A DNA stretch of 64,000 bases from Tetragonia tetragonoides (lineage: Eukaryota; Streptophyta; Magnoliopsida; Caryophyllales; Aizoaceae): the NCBI GenBank assembly GCA_038025085.1, contig CM076152.1, forward strand, positions 33,359,501 to 33,423,500. Reading direction: 5' to 3'. A model generated the notes under the pieces. That model was not told the origin of the DNA. It saw only the letters and a list, made by a program, of their open reading frames with translations, and did no database searches. The position numbers were made by a program, and so were the translations under genes. Of this stretch, positions 49,769 to 60,012 are shown in pieces. Numbering within the stretch: position 1 is the first letter of the stretch; each line of letters starts with the position of its first letter.

Positions 49769-51966
49769 CTTGTTGAAATATGAGAAGATTACTAGATCTG
49801 ATCAGATTGGCAGGGAGCTTCAGAAAAGCTATGAATGTTTGAGTTGGGAATAGAATTTGTGAGAATTGGTGCTCGAGGGAAATCCGGTGAGATATTTGAA
49901 GCAACTTATGATCCGGCCTCCCGTCTCTTTACATTCAAATGTATACCTAGTAAGGCCTTGACCATTATGAACAAAATTGCATAAATAACAGAGAAAAAAG
50001 ATTTTAACATATCAGGTAAGCAAACTTAACATAGATGAATTGCAGATCAGAACTTACTAAAGTACATGAGAAAGCTTATTAGAACATACAGAGTATTTTA
50101 AAGAGTGGTCATAGATCAGAGCTTGAGAACTACACATTCAAAAATAAGGATATCCAGAAGGGTTATATATAGAGCAGAAAGGTGTGTCAGTTGGTCAGAA
50201 CCAAAACTGCATGGTATTCTCTATCAGCTAGGAGTTTCAGCAAGTTAACAGAAATCAAGTGCTTTGCGAAACCCATATACGTATTTTCTTTATACAAAGT
50301 GTGAAAGAAAAGAGATAATATCAAGGAGAAACCTATTTTCAGAGAGAAATAAGACATCATGTAGAAAGTATAAACAGCTCATTGAAAGGAAAACCAATAG
50401 AAAACCCAATAAACAGCTACACTCTGCAATGTATAAGAAGGAAGAACCGGTGGTCTTAAAGTTCAAGCGTTAAGTTCCAACCAGATACACCACATACCGG
50501 CATCATACAACACATGCCTCAAAAGAGCTTACCACCAAACCTCAAATAGCTGTAAAAATCAAGCTTACAATATTGCACACTGGAAATAAAATGTACAAAA
50601 GGATGTGGCCACATGAACTAACATAATTGTGCTAACAGTGATTGAAAAAGAAACCCCAAGTTGTTGATCTGTGTACTAATTTTTTCTACACCCGAAATAA
50701 GCCACCGGCTACTAGACTAGGAGGTAGGGTTCCCTACCATACTCGATCACCCATCATCAAGTTCATTCACATTCCAAATTCATGCCAAACTTCTGTTAAG
50801 ATAGCTTCTGTAAGTGCTAGAAATTCTCCTATACTAAAAATAACACCCAAATATCGCTTTAGTTGTTATAAAACCTTTGGCACACTCTGGTATGTACTTC
50901 GAAAGCCCTACCACTACATTCCTCCATATACATAGTTATATACACACTAATCCTGCCACAGACATATACATGAACCTCTTCTTAAGTCCACTGCTGTTAA
51001 AATCTGCCAATGCACCAAGATGGCAAATGAGTCTATGACCTGCTGGTAATTGCTGGTGGCTGATCAGAAAGTGTGACTTAAGGGGAGCCGTTGAAGTCAC
51101 AGTTTGAAACTCTGAGGTTTAGAATATTAATTCAAGCTTAGAGGATATTTAAAGCAGTGCAGTTCCTGACTTCCTCAGGGTCTAGATACCAGTAACATTA
51201 TTCATCAAGTGCAGTGCTTACTACTTATCAAATATTATCAAAGGAATTGATATATCCCAAACTTTTTCCTTTCAGTAGTGGCCAAATTTTATCTCAAACA
51301 TTGAATGGAGAGTGCATTCCAACTTACTTCCTCAAATAGCCAAATTTACGGTAACTAAAGTAAAGGACTATTTCCGCTCTTCAGCATACAAGCGCACAAA
51401 GCCACTTAAGAATGTTAATCCTATTTTAGTCATGTACACTCAGATACAAACATTGAAAACACTAAACAAGAAAGCATAAGACTAACTCGGAACATGTCCC
51501 TTCTATAACAATCTTCAGAAAATGAAAAGGACAAATATCATAAAACTCTTGGGAAGTTAATAGTATTGTAATTCAAATTCATCTTAAAACAAATTGTGAA
51601 ACTTGTATTATACACATCGTAACTTTTTTTTCTTTGAACATTTACTTTTAATGCAACAAGCAGCAATATCAAAGGAACTTCCCCAATCAACAACATCTAG
51701 GGTTTATACCACCAACAATACAAGCAAATGAAGCTACCAAAACAGCAGAAATTGAAAACTACACTCACTTTGAAAATTCCAATTGTACTAGCACCAGATA
51801 CATCACAGATAACACATAAGCCAAAAGAATCCATAAATCAAATTGAATGCATAAGTAAATATATGAGCACAAACACAATGCAATTCATACTAGCAATAAC
51901 GAATTTTGAACCAAATTAGACCTAAATTCACAATTGCATGAAAAAAAGAAGTGAGCGAGAGATTAC
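49769..51966 (-). other. Probable long 5'-UTR intron of paralog 1
   Basis: The - strand leader exon has a probable donor at 51966 (ACT then GTAATC) and the coding exon begins near 49768. The same layout, with scattered sequence matches such as CAGATCAGAACTTA, is seen in paralog 2. No other gene is seen in the interval. Confidence 0.5.
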
Positions 51967-52170
51967 AGTAAATGGATGAGAAAAATCGCGTCTCTCCGAA
52001 CAGCAATAATGCAGATACAGAGGAATTTTGCTTCGAAATTAGGGTTTGACAACAATGGCAGATGAGAAAAAGGTGAAAATGAAAAATGCTTTTGGTTCTA
52101 ATCGAAGCTCTATTTCATGTCAGTTCTTTCTTAGCGAGTAAAAGTCACTCCTGGTGGAGATTTAATTGGG
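51967..52170 (-). promoter_or_regulatory. Leader exon and proximal promoter of paralog 1
   Basis: This is strongly conserved with 58475-58640: shared phrases ATCGCGTCTCTCCGAACAGC, AATTAGGGTTTGACA and GAAGCTCTAT. The conservation of non-coding sequence supports a duplicated 5' UTR and core promoter. Confidence 0.6.
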
Positions 52171-53387
52171 CCCCGTAGCCCGGGGAGACATCCCGCCAAG
52201 GTAATGTATTTATGGACTTTTGAATTTTATTTTTACCACTACCAGAACTTTGAAACGATTACCTGGAAAAAAAAAGCGACTATTTTAGAACATATTACCC
52301 AAATTAGATCAAATTAGAAAGTATTATTTTTTATGAGGATGTTTATATAGGCTTGATAATTTATGAGCCGCAATTTTTTTTTTCACTGATATTCTGATAA
52401 TGTTGCTATCTGCATTGGCGACTTTCATGTGGAAGAGCCGCTAATGCCAATAGCGACTTTGGTCTAACAAAAACGTCATTGAGTTAGCGAGTTTAGTCTC
52501 CATACTTGAACTGTGTGTAAATTGATGATTGCTGAATAAGGAAACACGCTAATGCAGATGACGTGTTTTCTCAAGCAAAGTCATTGTAGCCAACAACGAC
52601 TTTTCTTGAGGAAACACGTCAACATGGACTTATGATTGTGGGTGGAAAAATAAAAAATAAAAATAGCAAGACTTGTGAATTTCCGAGTCTACGTGGAGAC
52701 TCTCATGGGAAATACTTTCTAACTCGACCTAATATGGGTGATACTTTTTAAAATAGCCTCTTTTGAGGAAATCATTCGACAACTTGTCCCCTTTGTAAGT
52801 TACTTAAATAAGAGCTGATCACAAACGGGTCAACTCATGGTGCCCTGCTCAATCCATTTGGGAAATGGGACAGGTTTTTTGGGTAAATTTATAGAAACCT
52901 TAACCTGATCCATGAGTCTAGCTCAAGCCAATTTGCCAGCCTTGTCCATGGGCTTAAAATACACGCTAAACTCGGTTCATGTCCTGATCAGGCCCTTTTC
53001 TTATCAGCTTACTAATTTTTTGTCATTAGTATATTGAGTTGAACGAAAGGAGGAATTTTCAATACTAGGGTATTTATTGAAAAGATCAGATAGCAACTAT
53101 TAATGAATACATATATGGAGTTAAATCTTTTTCCTACCATAAATTTTACGCTGATCTCGATTGTCATATTTAGAAGATTTACATGCACATATAAAGTGAG
53201 ATAGATAATCCTTATAACATACTCCGAATATGAGTAATACATAGGTGCTCCCTAGCTTATTTCCTAGCTAATGTGATCACTTGCACGATCATAAACATGA
53301 TTGATTATTGATTGTTCCTGCTAGGTTTTCGTTACATCCCACATAAATCCTTGATTGTTGCCTCTAGAATTTGCATGGTTAAGTCCC
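52171..53387. other. Intergenic between the paralogs
   Basis: Contains TGGGCCCCGTAGCCCGGGG near 52168, the counterpart of the interrupted site at 58645-59460. About 52815-53010 may be an old TIR element (GAGCTGATCAC and CTGATCAGG near its ends). No gene is seen. Confidence 0.45.
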
Positions 53388-53396
53388 TTTTATATT
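53388..53396 (+). promoter_or_regulatory. Possible TATA box for the microprotein ORF
   Basis: TTTATATTG, about 75-80 bp upstream of the start codon at 53469. Confidence 0.35.
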
Positions 53397-53468
53397 GATT
53401 ACTTAGGCTAGGCTATAATCAGAAATTGAGAAATTTAAGGTTATAGAAGTCTATTAGAAGGCATTACA

Positions 53469-53657
53469 ATGGCCGACGGCATGAAAACAGTGATGTTGAT
53501 AATGGGGATCGTGTTGATGTTACTCGCACCACGGCTTTTCAAGAAGGGTGGTCCTCCCCCGCCTCCGCCACCGCCGCCGCTAATCTCCCCCGCTGTTGTG
53601 ATGCTCATCATTGTGGCTCTCATCACTGCCATCTTCTTCATGTCTCAGAAAAAGTAA
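53469..53657 (+). CDS. Possible two-TM proline-rich microprotein (62 aa)
   Basis: Not assigned to a family. It starts in a strong plant initiation context (TTACAATGGCC). Residues 6-20 (KTVMLIMGIVLMLLAP) and 41-57 (PAVVMLIIVALITAIFF) are hydrophobic membrane segments. They are joined by FKKGG and a run of nine prolines, and it ends SQKK. The architecture recalls the small plant two-TM DUF3339 proteins, but the usual loop and motifs are absent. GC rises locally within the ORF compared with its surroundings. Single-exon, uncharacterised; could be chance. Confidence 0.5.
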   Translation: MADGMKTVMLIMGIVLMLLAPRLFKKGGPPPPPPPPPLISPAVVMLIIVALITAIFFMSQKK

Positions 53658-53754
53658 TACTAATTCTAGCTTTGTTGCATCTTTTTTGAGATTTTCTAAA
53701 CATATATATACATACCGGTTGGAGATTTTGGTGTTAATAATTAGCATGCCTTTA

Positions 53755-53945
53755 GCCCTGTTTTTGTTTTTTTTTTTAACGAAATAGTGTGAAACGGAAC
53801 AGTACAAACGAAACAGAAGGGTTGCAGAATGTGAAACAAATCAAATGTAGAATGGATACAAGTGGAATGAAAAATCGAAATTGTGGTACTAAAGGAAACA
53901 AAACGGAGTGAAACATGAAGACGACGTAATAAACAACGCCTTAGT
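53755..53945. repeat. GGAACGG-type TIR element, copy 3 (decayed)
   Basis: Left AGCCCTGTTTTTG, right AACAACGCCTTAG, body with GTGAAACGGAACAG and GAAACAAAACGGAGTGAAAC. Same layout as 23873-24071. Confidence 0.55.
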
Positions 53946-54007
53946 ATTAGTATTTTCTAGAGTTATTTTCTTAAACGGTTATTTTTTCAGAATTATTGTC
54001 ATACTAA

Positions 54008-54287
54008 GGCTATGTTTGATTCACCTTGATTTTACTTAAATTCAGTCTAGTTCAGTTCAGTTCAGTCCAGTTTATGTGTAACTTTATTACTCATTTAACT
54101 TTTTATTCCGAAATAATTTGATGATGAAAATAATGTCATCGGAAAGATCTCAAAGCATACTTTCACATGAGTCCAATATTGACTATGTTTGGACGAATTT
54201 TAAATGGTTAACGGTCAAGTTCAAAAAATCAATTAAGTTTAATTCATCAGTTCAGATCAGTTTTATCCAGGTGAATCAAACGAATCC
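54008..54287. mobile_element. Tourist-like element with AGTTC repeats
   Basis: Left GGCTATGTTTGATTCACCT and right AGGTGAATCAAACGAATCC are inverted repeats. TAA flanks both sides (54005-54007 and 54288-54290). CAGTTCAGTTCAG motifs lie inside both ends. Confidence 0.72.
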
Positions 54288-54290
54288 TAA

Positions 54291-54976
54291 TTTTATCCTA
54301 TTTAGCCGATCCTGATTCGAATGTCAGTAAAAGAAATTCCAGTTAAATTTAATTTATTGATTTGTTATTTTCTTTCATTAATTTAGTATACAGTATCAAG
54401 TTATCTTTTTAATTTGATAAGAGTCATCTGGACCAATTTTTTCTATCGAATAATTATTTTTTAACTCACTAAACAGACAAATAATGCCCAAATATATTTC
54501 CGTGGATCCTGCCCGAGGTATGAAACCTTCATCCACAATCACTCTACCAGTGAAGCACTGAAGCATTAGTTGGGTTGTTAAATTAAATCAACATGAAAAG
54601 AAAAAAAAAAAGAAGATAATCGTAAGAGAATTTAACTTAATAAGAAAAAAACACTCCCCCTGTAAAAATAAAAATAAAGAAAACATAAAACACGAGAGAG
54701 GAAGATATAAAAACTTTAAAAATAAATAAATTCAAAAGGCAGGGCTCTTGAGTACTGGCGATCTCCCATCAACGCCGACGAGCTGGCACTAAAGAGCACA
54801 AATGGGGATCTGGGATGTGGATGGCTTACTGGTGTAGAAAAAAAAAGGGAGAAACAATGGAGAGGTACTCTGATTCTTTTGCCAAAAAAAAGCATGAGAT
54901 ACCAACTTCCATAACTTAACTTGTATCTCACATAACACCATCATCCACAAATATCGATTTACATATTTAACTATTA
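54291..54976. other. 3' flank of paralog 2
   Basis: Presumed 3' UTR and spacer. No other gene is seen. Confidence 0.45.
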
Positions 54977-55717
54977 TTACTCAGAATCCATCCTCTTGTT
55001 GATCTCATCAAGAAACCTTTGATGAACTTGCAGCTGTTGTGGGGTGAATGAAGAGGTGTCCTTGTACAGAACTTGCAAGTCCAGCTCCCTCTGTTTTACC
55101 TTCGCATTCAACTCAAGTGCCTTTGCATGTTCCTTCAACGCCTCAGATTTCATCATTGCTGTGCTCTTTATCTCTTCCAACACTTTCGCCACATCTTCTT
55201 CCGATTTTACCTCCTCTTTCCCCTTTGTCGTTGCACATTCTTCGCCTGTAGGTGGCCGCTTCGGCAGCTGTTGCAGCTGCGTCAGCTTCAGATTTGGTGC
55301 AGATGGTAGCAATGACAGCTTCGATGGCAGTGGTAGTGGTGTCCGTTCTTCTTCAGAAACCTCTTCTTCTTCTTCTTCTTCTTCTTCTTCTTCTTCTTCT
55401 TCTTCTTCTTCTTCAGAAGCTACTTCTTCTTCAGAAACCTCTTCTTCTTCAGAAGCAAATTCTTCTTCCTCTTCAGAAACTTCTTCTGGAACTTTCATCT
55501 TCTTGGAAGCAGAACCTCGATCAGGCAATTGATGAAGGGCAATGGTGCACTTATCTACGCCCCTCTTGCCTTGGTTCAGTTTCTTCCTTTCCTCTACAAG
55601 CTTTCTTGCAGTCAATTCACTCTTTCTCCTTTGGCCAGAGCCACCACCAAAAGCAGGATTTATACCATCTTTCCTGGAGCAAACGGATGATGATGGTAAT
55701 TTGGAGTTGGGGGCCAA
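54977..55717 (-). CDS. NAM-associated C-terminal domain protein, paralog 2
   Basis: A 246-aa frame. Residues 1-75 are a basic segment (RRKSELTARKLVEERKK) not found in paralog 1, in place of the two charged motifs. An acidic Glu-run region spans about 78-124, coded by a GAA microsatellite. A proline/leucine stretch follows, then a C-terminus nearly identical to paralog 1 (SEALKEHAKALELNAKVKQR; DLQVLYKDTSSFTPQQL), diagnostic of the NAM-associated domain family. The ATG at 55717 lies inside the upstream Pro-rich frame in another phase, so the true start is uncertain. Stop at 54977-54979. Confidence 0.72.
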   Translation of the reverse strand: MAPNSKLPSSSVCSRKDGINPAFGGGSGQRRKSELTARKLVEERKKLNQGKRGVDKCTIALHQLPDRGSASKKMKVPEEVSEEEEEFASEEEEVSEEEVASEEEEEEEEEEEEEEEEEEVSEEERTPLPLPSKLSLLPSAPNLKLTQLQQLPKRPPTGEECATTKGKEEVKSEEDVAKVLEEIKSTAMMKSEALKEHAKALELNAKVKQRELDLQVLYKDTSSFTPQQLQVHQRFLDEINKRMDSE

Positions 55718-56019
55718 GGGTGGAAATTTGGTGGTGGGGGATTCTTGAAATATGGTTTTGGTGGGTATGGATAATATGGTGGTTGTGGGGGGTATTGAGA
55801 ATTAGTAGGATACTGAAAACCTTTATTTTGGGGGTATCGTGGGTTTTGGTTGGCGGGTCCTTTTGAATTGTCATTAGTATGTAGATTTTTTACATTTTTG
55901 GTTTTTTGGGCCTCAGGGTTTTCTGAACTTTTGTCAACTCGGAATTTCGGAATTTGGGACTTTCGAGGAATTGGAGTTTGTTTGTATTGGTCATTTGGAT
56001 AACTTTGGTAAGGATACAT
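55660..56019 (-). pseudogene. Pro/Tyr/Asn-rich 5' part of paralog 2, out of frame
   Basis: 119 codons from ATG 56019 (MYPYQSYPNDQYKQT...) with GPANQNPRYPQN and PPPPNFHPWPPTPNY. These correspond to RPANQNFQNQ and PPTPNFHPSSSTPNF in paralog 1. It stops at 55660, overlapping the start of the downstream frame by 58 bp in a different phase. A frameshift is the simplest reading; no plausible intron fits the gap. Confidence 0.6.
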
Positions 56020-58474
56020 TTCAGAAGATTATTATCTTTGATTTCAGATTGGCAGAATTGAAAAGAATTTCAAATTTGGAGGAGTTGGGAATAGAATTTG
56101 AGAAAATAAGATACTTCAGGGAACTCGACAAGAAAGAGAACCAACTGGTGGTTGTAGATAAATGGAACAACTTATGACGATCTGGCTTCAAAGAAAGGCC
56201 TTAACTAAACAGAAGCAACAAAAATAAAATAAGAAGAAAAAGAGCATCCGTTATGAGCAAAATAGCATATAACAGACGGAATAAATTTACACATCCCAGG
56301 CCAGTAAAATTAACATAAACAAATAGCAGATCAGAACTTAAATTACACACAGAAGCATCTCAGATTATAGTAAGAAGTCTAAGAACATTTGAGTGACCTA
56401 AAAAGTCTTCTTCGCGACACAGCAACTGCAAAAAGTATGCAAAATTGAGATATTATAAAGGATGGGTCAGATCAGAACTTGGAAACTACACATACATCAT
56501 CCATATCCATAACCATTTCCAGAAAGCTGGATCACACCTAAAATTGCATCTCAACTATCAGCTAGAATTTAAGCAACTTCACAGATTTCAAGAGTTGAGC
56601 TAAACCAATAAACTAATTAAACTTGCTTTCTAGGGAGTGTGCGCATACAGAATAAGACATACTATGCATAAACAGGTCATTCAAAAAATAGCCAACAGAA
56701 TAAACCACTATATATACTCTATGGTCTAAGAGTTCAAGTGTTAAGCTCCAACCAGATACACCACATTATTCAAACAGAACTTACCCCCAAAGCACAAACA
56801 GCTGAAATGAAAGGTCTCCAGAATTTAAGTCGGAAACAAAATGTCCAAAGGATGTTGATCTGTGTAGAAAATCTCTAAAGGCAAAGGCGTTATGATATGT
56901 CCATTTCCTATTTCCTTTACAATAAAATATAAGCAGCATTATCTTGCGAGAACAGAAATTGTCAAGACCTGTTACCTATCTCTTTCCTTGGTTTCTTGTA
57001 ATCATGTGCATTCAAAATGACATCAGATAGGAATCAGAATTTTGTAAGGTGTACATAATTAGAGTTCTCTTTGGTATGTCTATTTCCAAGGATAGTAGGA
57101 TAGTGAATCAAAATAGTATTTGAGTTCGTCACTTGTACTGTTGTATTAAAGTGTGATCTTAACTAGTTTTTTGGTAGTAATGTACACTGCAGAAAGAGTC
57201 CTACAAAGCTTAAGAAGAGAGAAATAAGGTAGGGTTCCCTAATATACTTATCATCGACTTCTAAGCCCAAAATCATGATAAAGTTCTGATCCGAAAACTT
57301 CTATTTCTGCTAGCAATTTTCCTAGGCGAAAAAATCACTAATACAAATATTCAGATCTTAACACCTGCGCACTCTGGTTTTTATTTTGAAAGCACCTAGC
57401 ATCAGGTTCCCTCCATATATATATATACTAATCCCGCCAGAAAAGCAAACATCTTCAGTCTGCTCCCCTTAAATCTGCAAATGCACCAAGAAGGCAATCT
57501 TCTATACTCCACTGGCATATTGCTGGTGCTGGTGGCTTCAATGGGATGATCAAACTAGGATGTAAGGGAAGCCACAGAGGCTACCAAATTGAAAGTGATG
57601 GAGCTTTAAACATCTGAGTTTTAGGATGTAAAGTCAAGCAATGGTGGGCCTTTTATCAGAGATGGTCATGGATTAGACGACGTCTGAGGTGAAGATTCAC
57701 TAAAGCATTATAGATAATATAACTGATATGATGTGCAGTTCCTAAATTCTTCAGGGTGTAGACATTAGTAACACTCAGTGCAGTTCTCACCATGATCACT
57801 AACATAAAACATTTTCAAAGGTTATTGATAACCCAAGCTCTCTCCGTTCAATAGTGGCACAATCTTATCTCAAACATTGACTGGAGAGTGCACATTCCAA
57901 CAGACCTTCCCAAATAGCCCAACTATTGTACTTCAAGCATTAACAACTGTTTGGGCCTTCAGCGTACAAACATGAAAATCTAGTTTAGCATTTCGAGTCT
58001 ATTTTAGTCATGTATAGCCAAATTTCAGCATTCAAGCAATAAACAAGAAACTATAAGACTAAACTCTGACTTGAATTGGCTCTCAAAAAAAAAAAAAAAA
58101 AAAAAGTGAAGCAGTGAACAGCCATTCAATTCAGAGAAATGGAATGGGCATCAACTTAAAATGGAACTTTGCCTATCTGACAACATCTAATACCTATCAC
58201 CAACCAACAATCAAATGAAGTAAACTACAAAAACAGCCGAATCAAACTATAATAACTTGAAAGATTATAATGGTTTTAACAACAGAATCTATAATCACAG
58301 GGAAGAAATAAACAACAGAATTCATATATCAACTTGAATGCATGATTGGATATCAATTTAAATCAATCAAAACAAAAACACAGTAAAATAAAATACAATT
58401 TGTACTTGAACCCTAATTTGGAACAAATTAGACCTAATTTCCTAATTGAATAAAAAGGAGCGAGTAATTACATT
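56020..58474 (-). other. Probable long 5'-UTR intron of paralog 2
   Basis: Parallel to 49769-51966, with shared phrases such as CAGATCAGAACTTA, CAACCAGATACACCACAT and ATCCCAAACTTT-like sequence. An A-tract lies at about 58086-58105. No other gene is seen. Confidence 0.5.
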
Positions 58475-58640
58475 GAATTGTGAATGAGATGAATCGCGTC
58501 TCTCCGAACAGCAGCAAAGCTATTGAGAAGAATTTGCCTAAATTAGGGTTTGACAGCCATGGCAATTGGGGAAAAGTGAAAGGGTGTTTTTTTTCTCATT
58601 TAATTGAAGCTCTATGTCAGTTTTTGGTTTTGTTTTAGTT
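58475..58640 (-). promoter_or_regulatory. Leader exon and proximal promoter of paralog 2
   Basis: Homologous to 51967-52170. A donor-like ATGTAATT occurs where paralog 1 has CTGTAATC. Confidence 0.6.
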
Positions 58641-58674
58641 GGGCCCTCGCATATTTTTTTCGCTAAGCCTCTGT

Positions 58675-58757
58675 TTGATTAGACTTAATTTCACTTAAAT
58701 TAAGTTCAGTTTATTTTAGTTTAGTTCAATTTAATTCAGTTCAGTTCAGTTCAGTTC

Positions 58758-58820
<63 letters not shown>

Positions 58821-59229
58821 GTGTGGTAATAGGTTTAATATTAGATATTGTGTTTTAAATTAAACACAACAATAAAATAGTAAGAAACAAAATTGGGCCA
58901 ATTAGTTTGTTACTTGATAAGAGAAAGGATCAATAAATAATTAATATTAGAAAAGAAAAAATGAAAGAAATGAACCTAGTTACCCTTCTTGATTGGTTCA
59001 CCCTAGTAAAGTAGTAGAATTACTTTCAATTCACTTTGCTATTCTTTGGTTCATTGATAGAGGTACTCAATCCAAATTTTTTCCCTACCATTTTTGAGAG
59101 ATAACAGCGATGATAAAATAAAATTACCACAAAAAAGTGTGAAAAAGTAGTATTTATCTATGTGACATTACCTTTGAAATAGTGAATTAAATATATAATA
59201 ATAAATAAATATAATAATAAAAATAAAGC

Positions 59230-59312
<83 letters not shown>

Positions 59313-59449
59313 GTTAAGTTAAGTTACGTTAAGTTAAGTTCAGTTCAGTTCAGGAGCATTAAGTTCAGTTCAGGAGCAATAAGTTCAGTTCAGTTAAGTT
59401 CAGCTAAGTTCAGTTACGTGAAATTCAGTTGAATCAAACGGAGCCTTAA
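58675..59449. mobile_element. Fold-back element with AGTTC, ATT and AAT arrays
   Basis: Left GCCTCTGTTTGATTAGACTT and right AATTCAGTTGAATCAAACGG are terminal inverted repeats of the 54008 type. Just inside lie AGTTCAGTTCAG arrays, then (ATT)n at 58755-58820 and (AAT)n at 59227-59312, which are mutually complementary. The site is uninterrupted at the paralogous position near 52170-52195, so the insertion post-dates the gene duplication. Confidence 0.75.
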
Positions 59450-59756
59450 ACCGGGAAATATCCCGCCAATGCATTTGTGGTAAATTTTCATCTTTTTACA
59501 AATTAGGGAATTGGAAGGTGACTTGTGAGTTTGTTGAGTCAAGCCGGCTCGGTGAGTATTCGGGCTGAGTTCCATTAAAGTTCAACTTGAGCTCAAATTA
59601 AACTAAATTCGAATCAAATTTGACCGGATCAATTAATAACTTTTTGAGTTGAGTTCGTGTCCGAGCCCGAATTTATTATGACTTGGCTAGATTGGTTTAG
59701 TTAATCTGATTTGGTTTTCCCCTTTAATTTAGTAACACAATAAATATAAAGAAGAG
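59450..59756. other. Intergenic
   Basis: The left edge (CCGGGAAATATCCCGCCAATG) is the continuation of the paralog 1 upstream sequence. Then GAGTTGAGTTCGTGTCCGAG-like repeats. No gene is seen. Confidence 0.5.
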
Positions 59757-60012
59757 TGTTATGATATAACTAAGATGGATGTCCATATTCTAATTCCCAA
59801 TCCGTTTCACCTTTATCACTTAATTCTCACATTAAGTGGACTATGTTTACTCCCCTTGCAATCAATTCCTTGGCTCAAATTCATGTATATATAAAGCTAT
59901 GATCGTATTGTCGTACACAAAACTAAATGAATAAGATATCATCTCCTTCTCTCTATTAACTAGTCTCCTATTGTTCTTATTCATGTTGCTATTCTGGTAT
60001 TATTTCATAACA
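59757..60012 (+). repeat. 5' LTR of a copia-like element
   Basis: TGTTATGA at the left and TCATAACA at the right are perfect 8-bp inverted ends. A TATATATAAA box is at about 59886-59897. CGTTATCAGCACC follows directly, the tRNA-site-like sequence seen in some plant copia families. Confidence 0.75.

Noticed and set aside
55044..55532. 162-codon Ser-rich frame on the + strand
   Set aside because: Mirror of the Glu-coding microsatellite of paralog 2.
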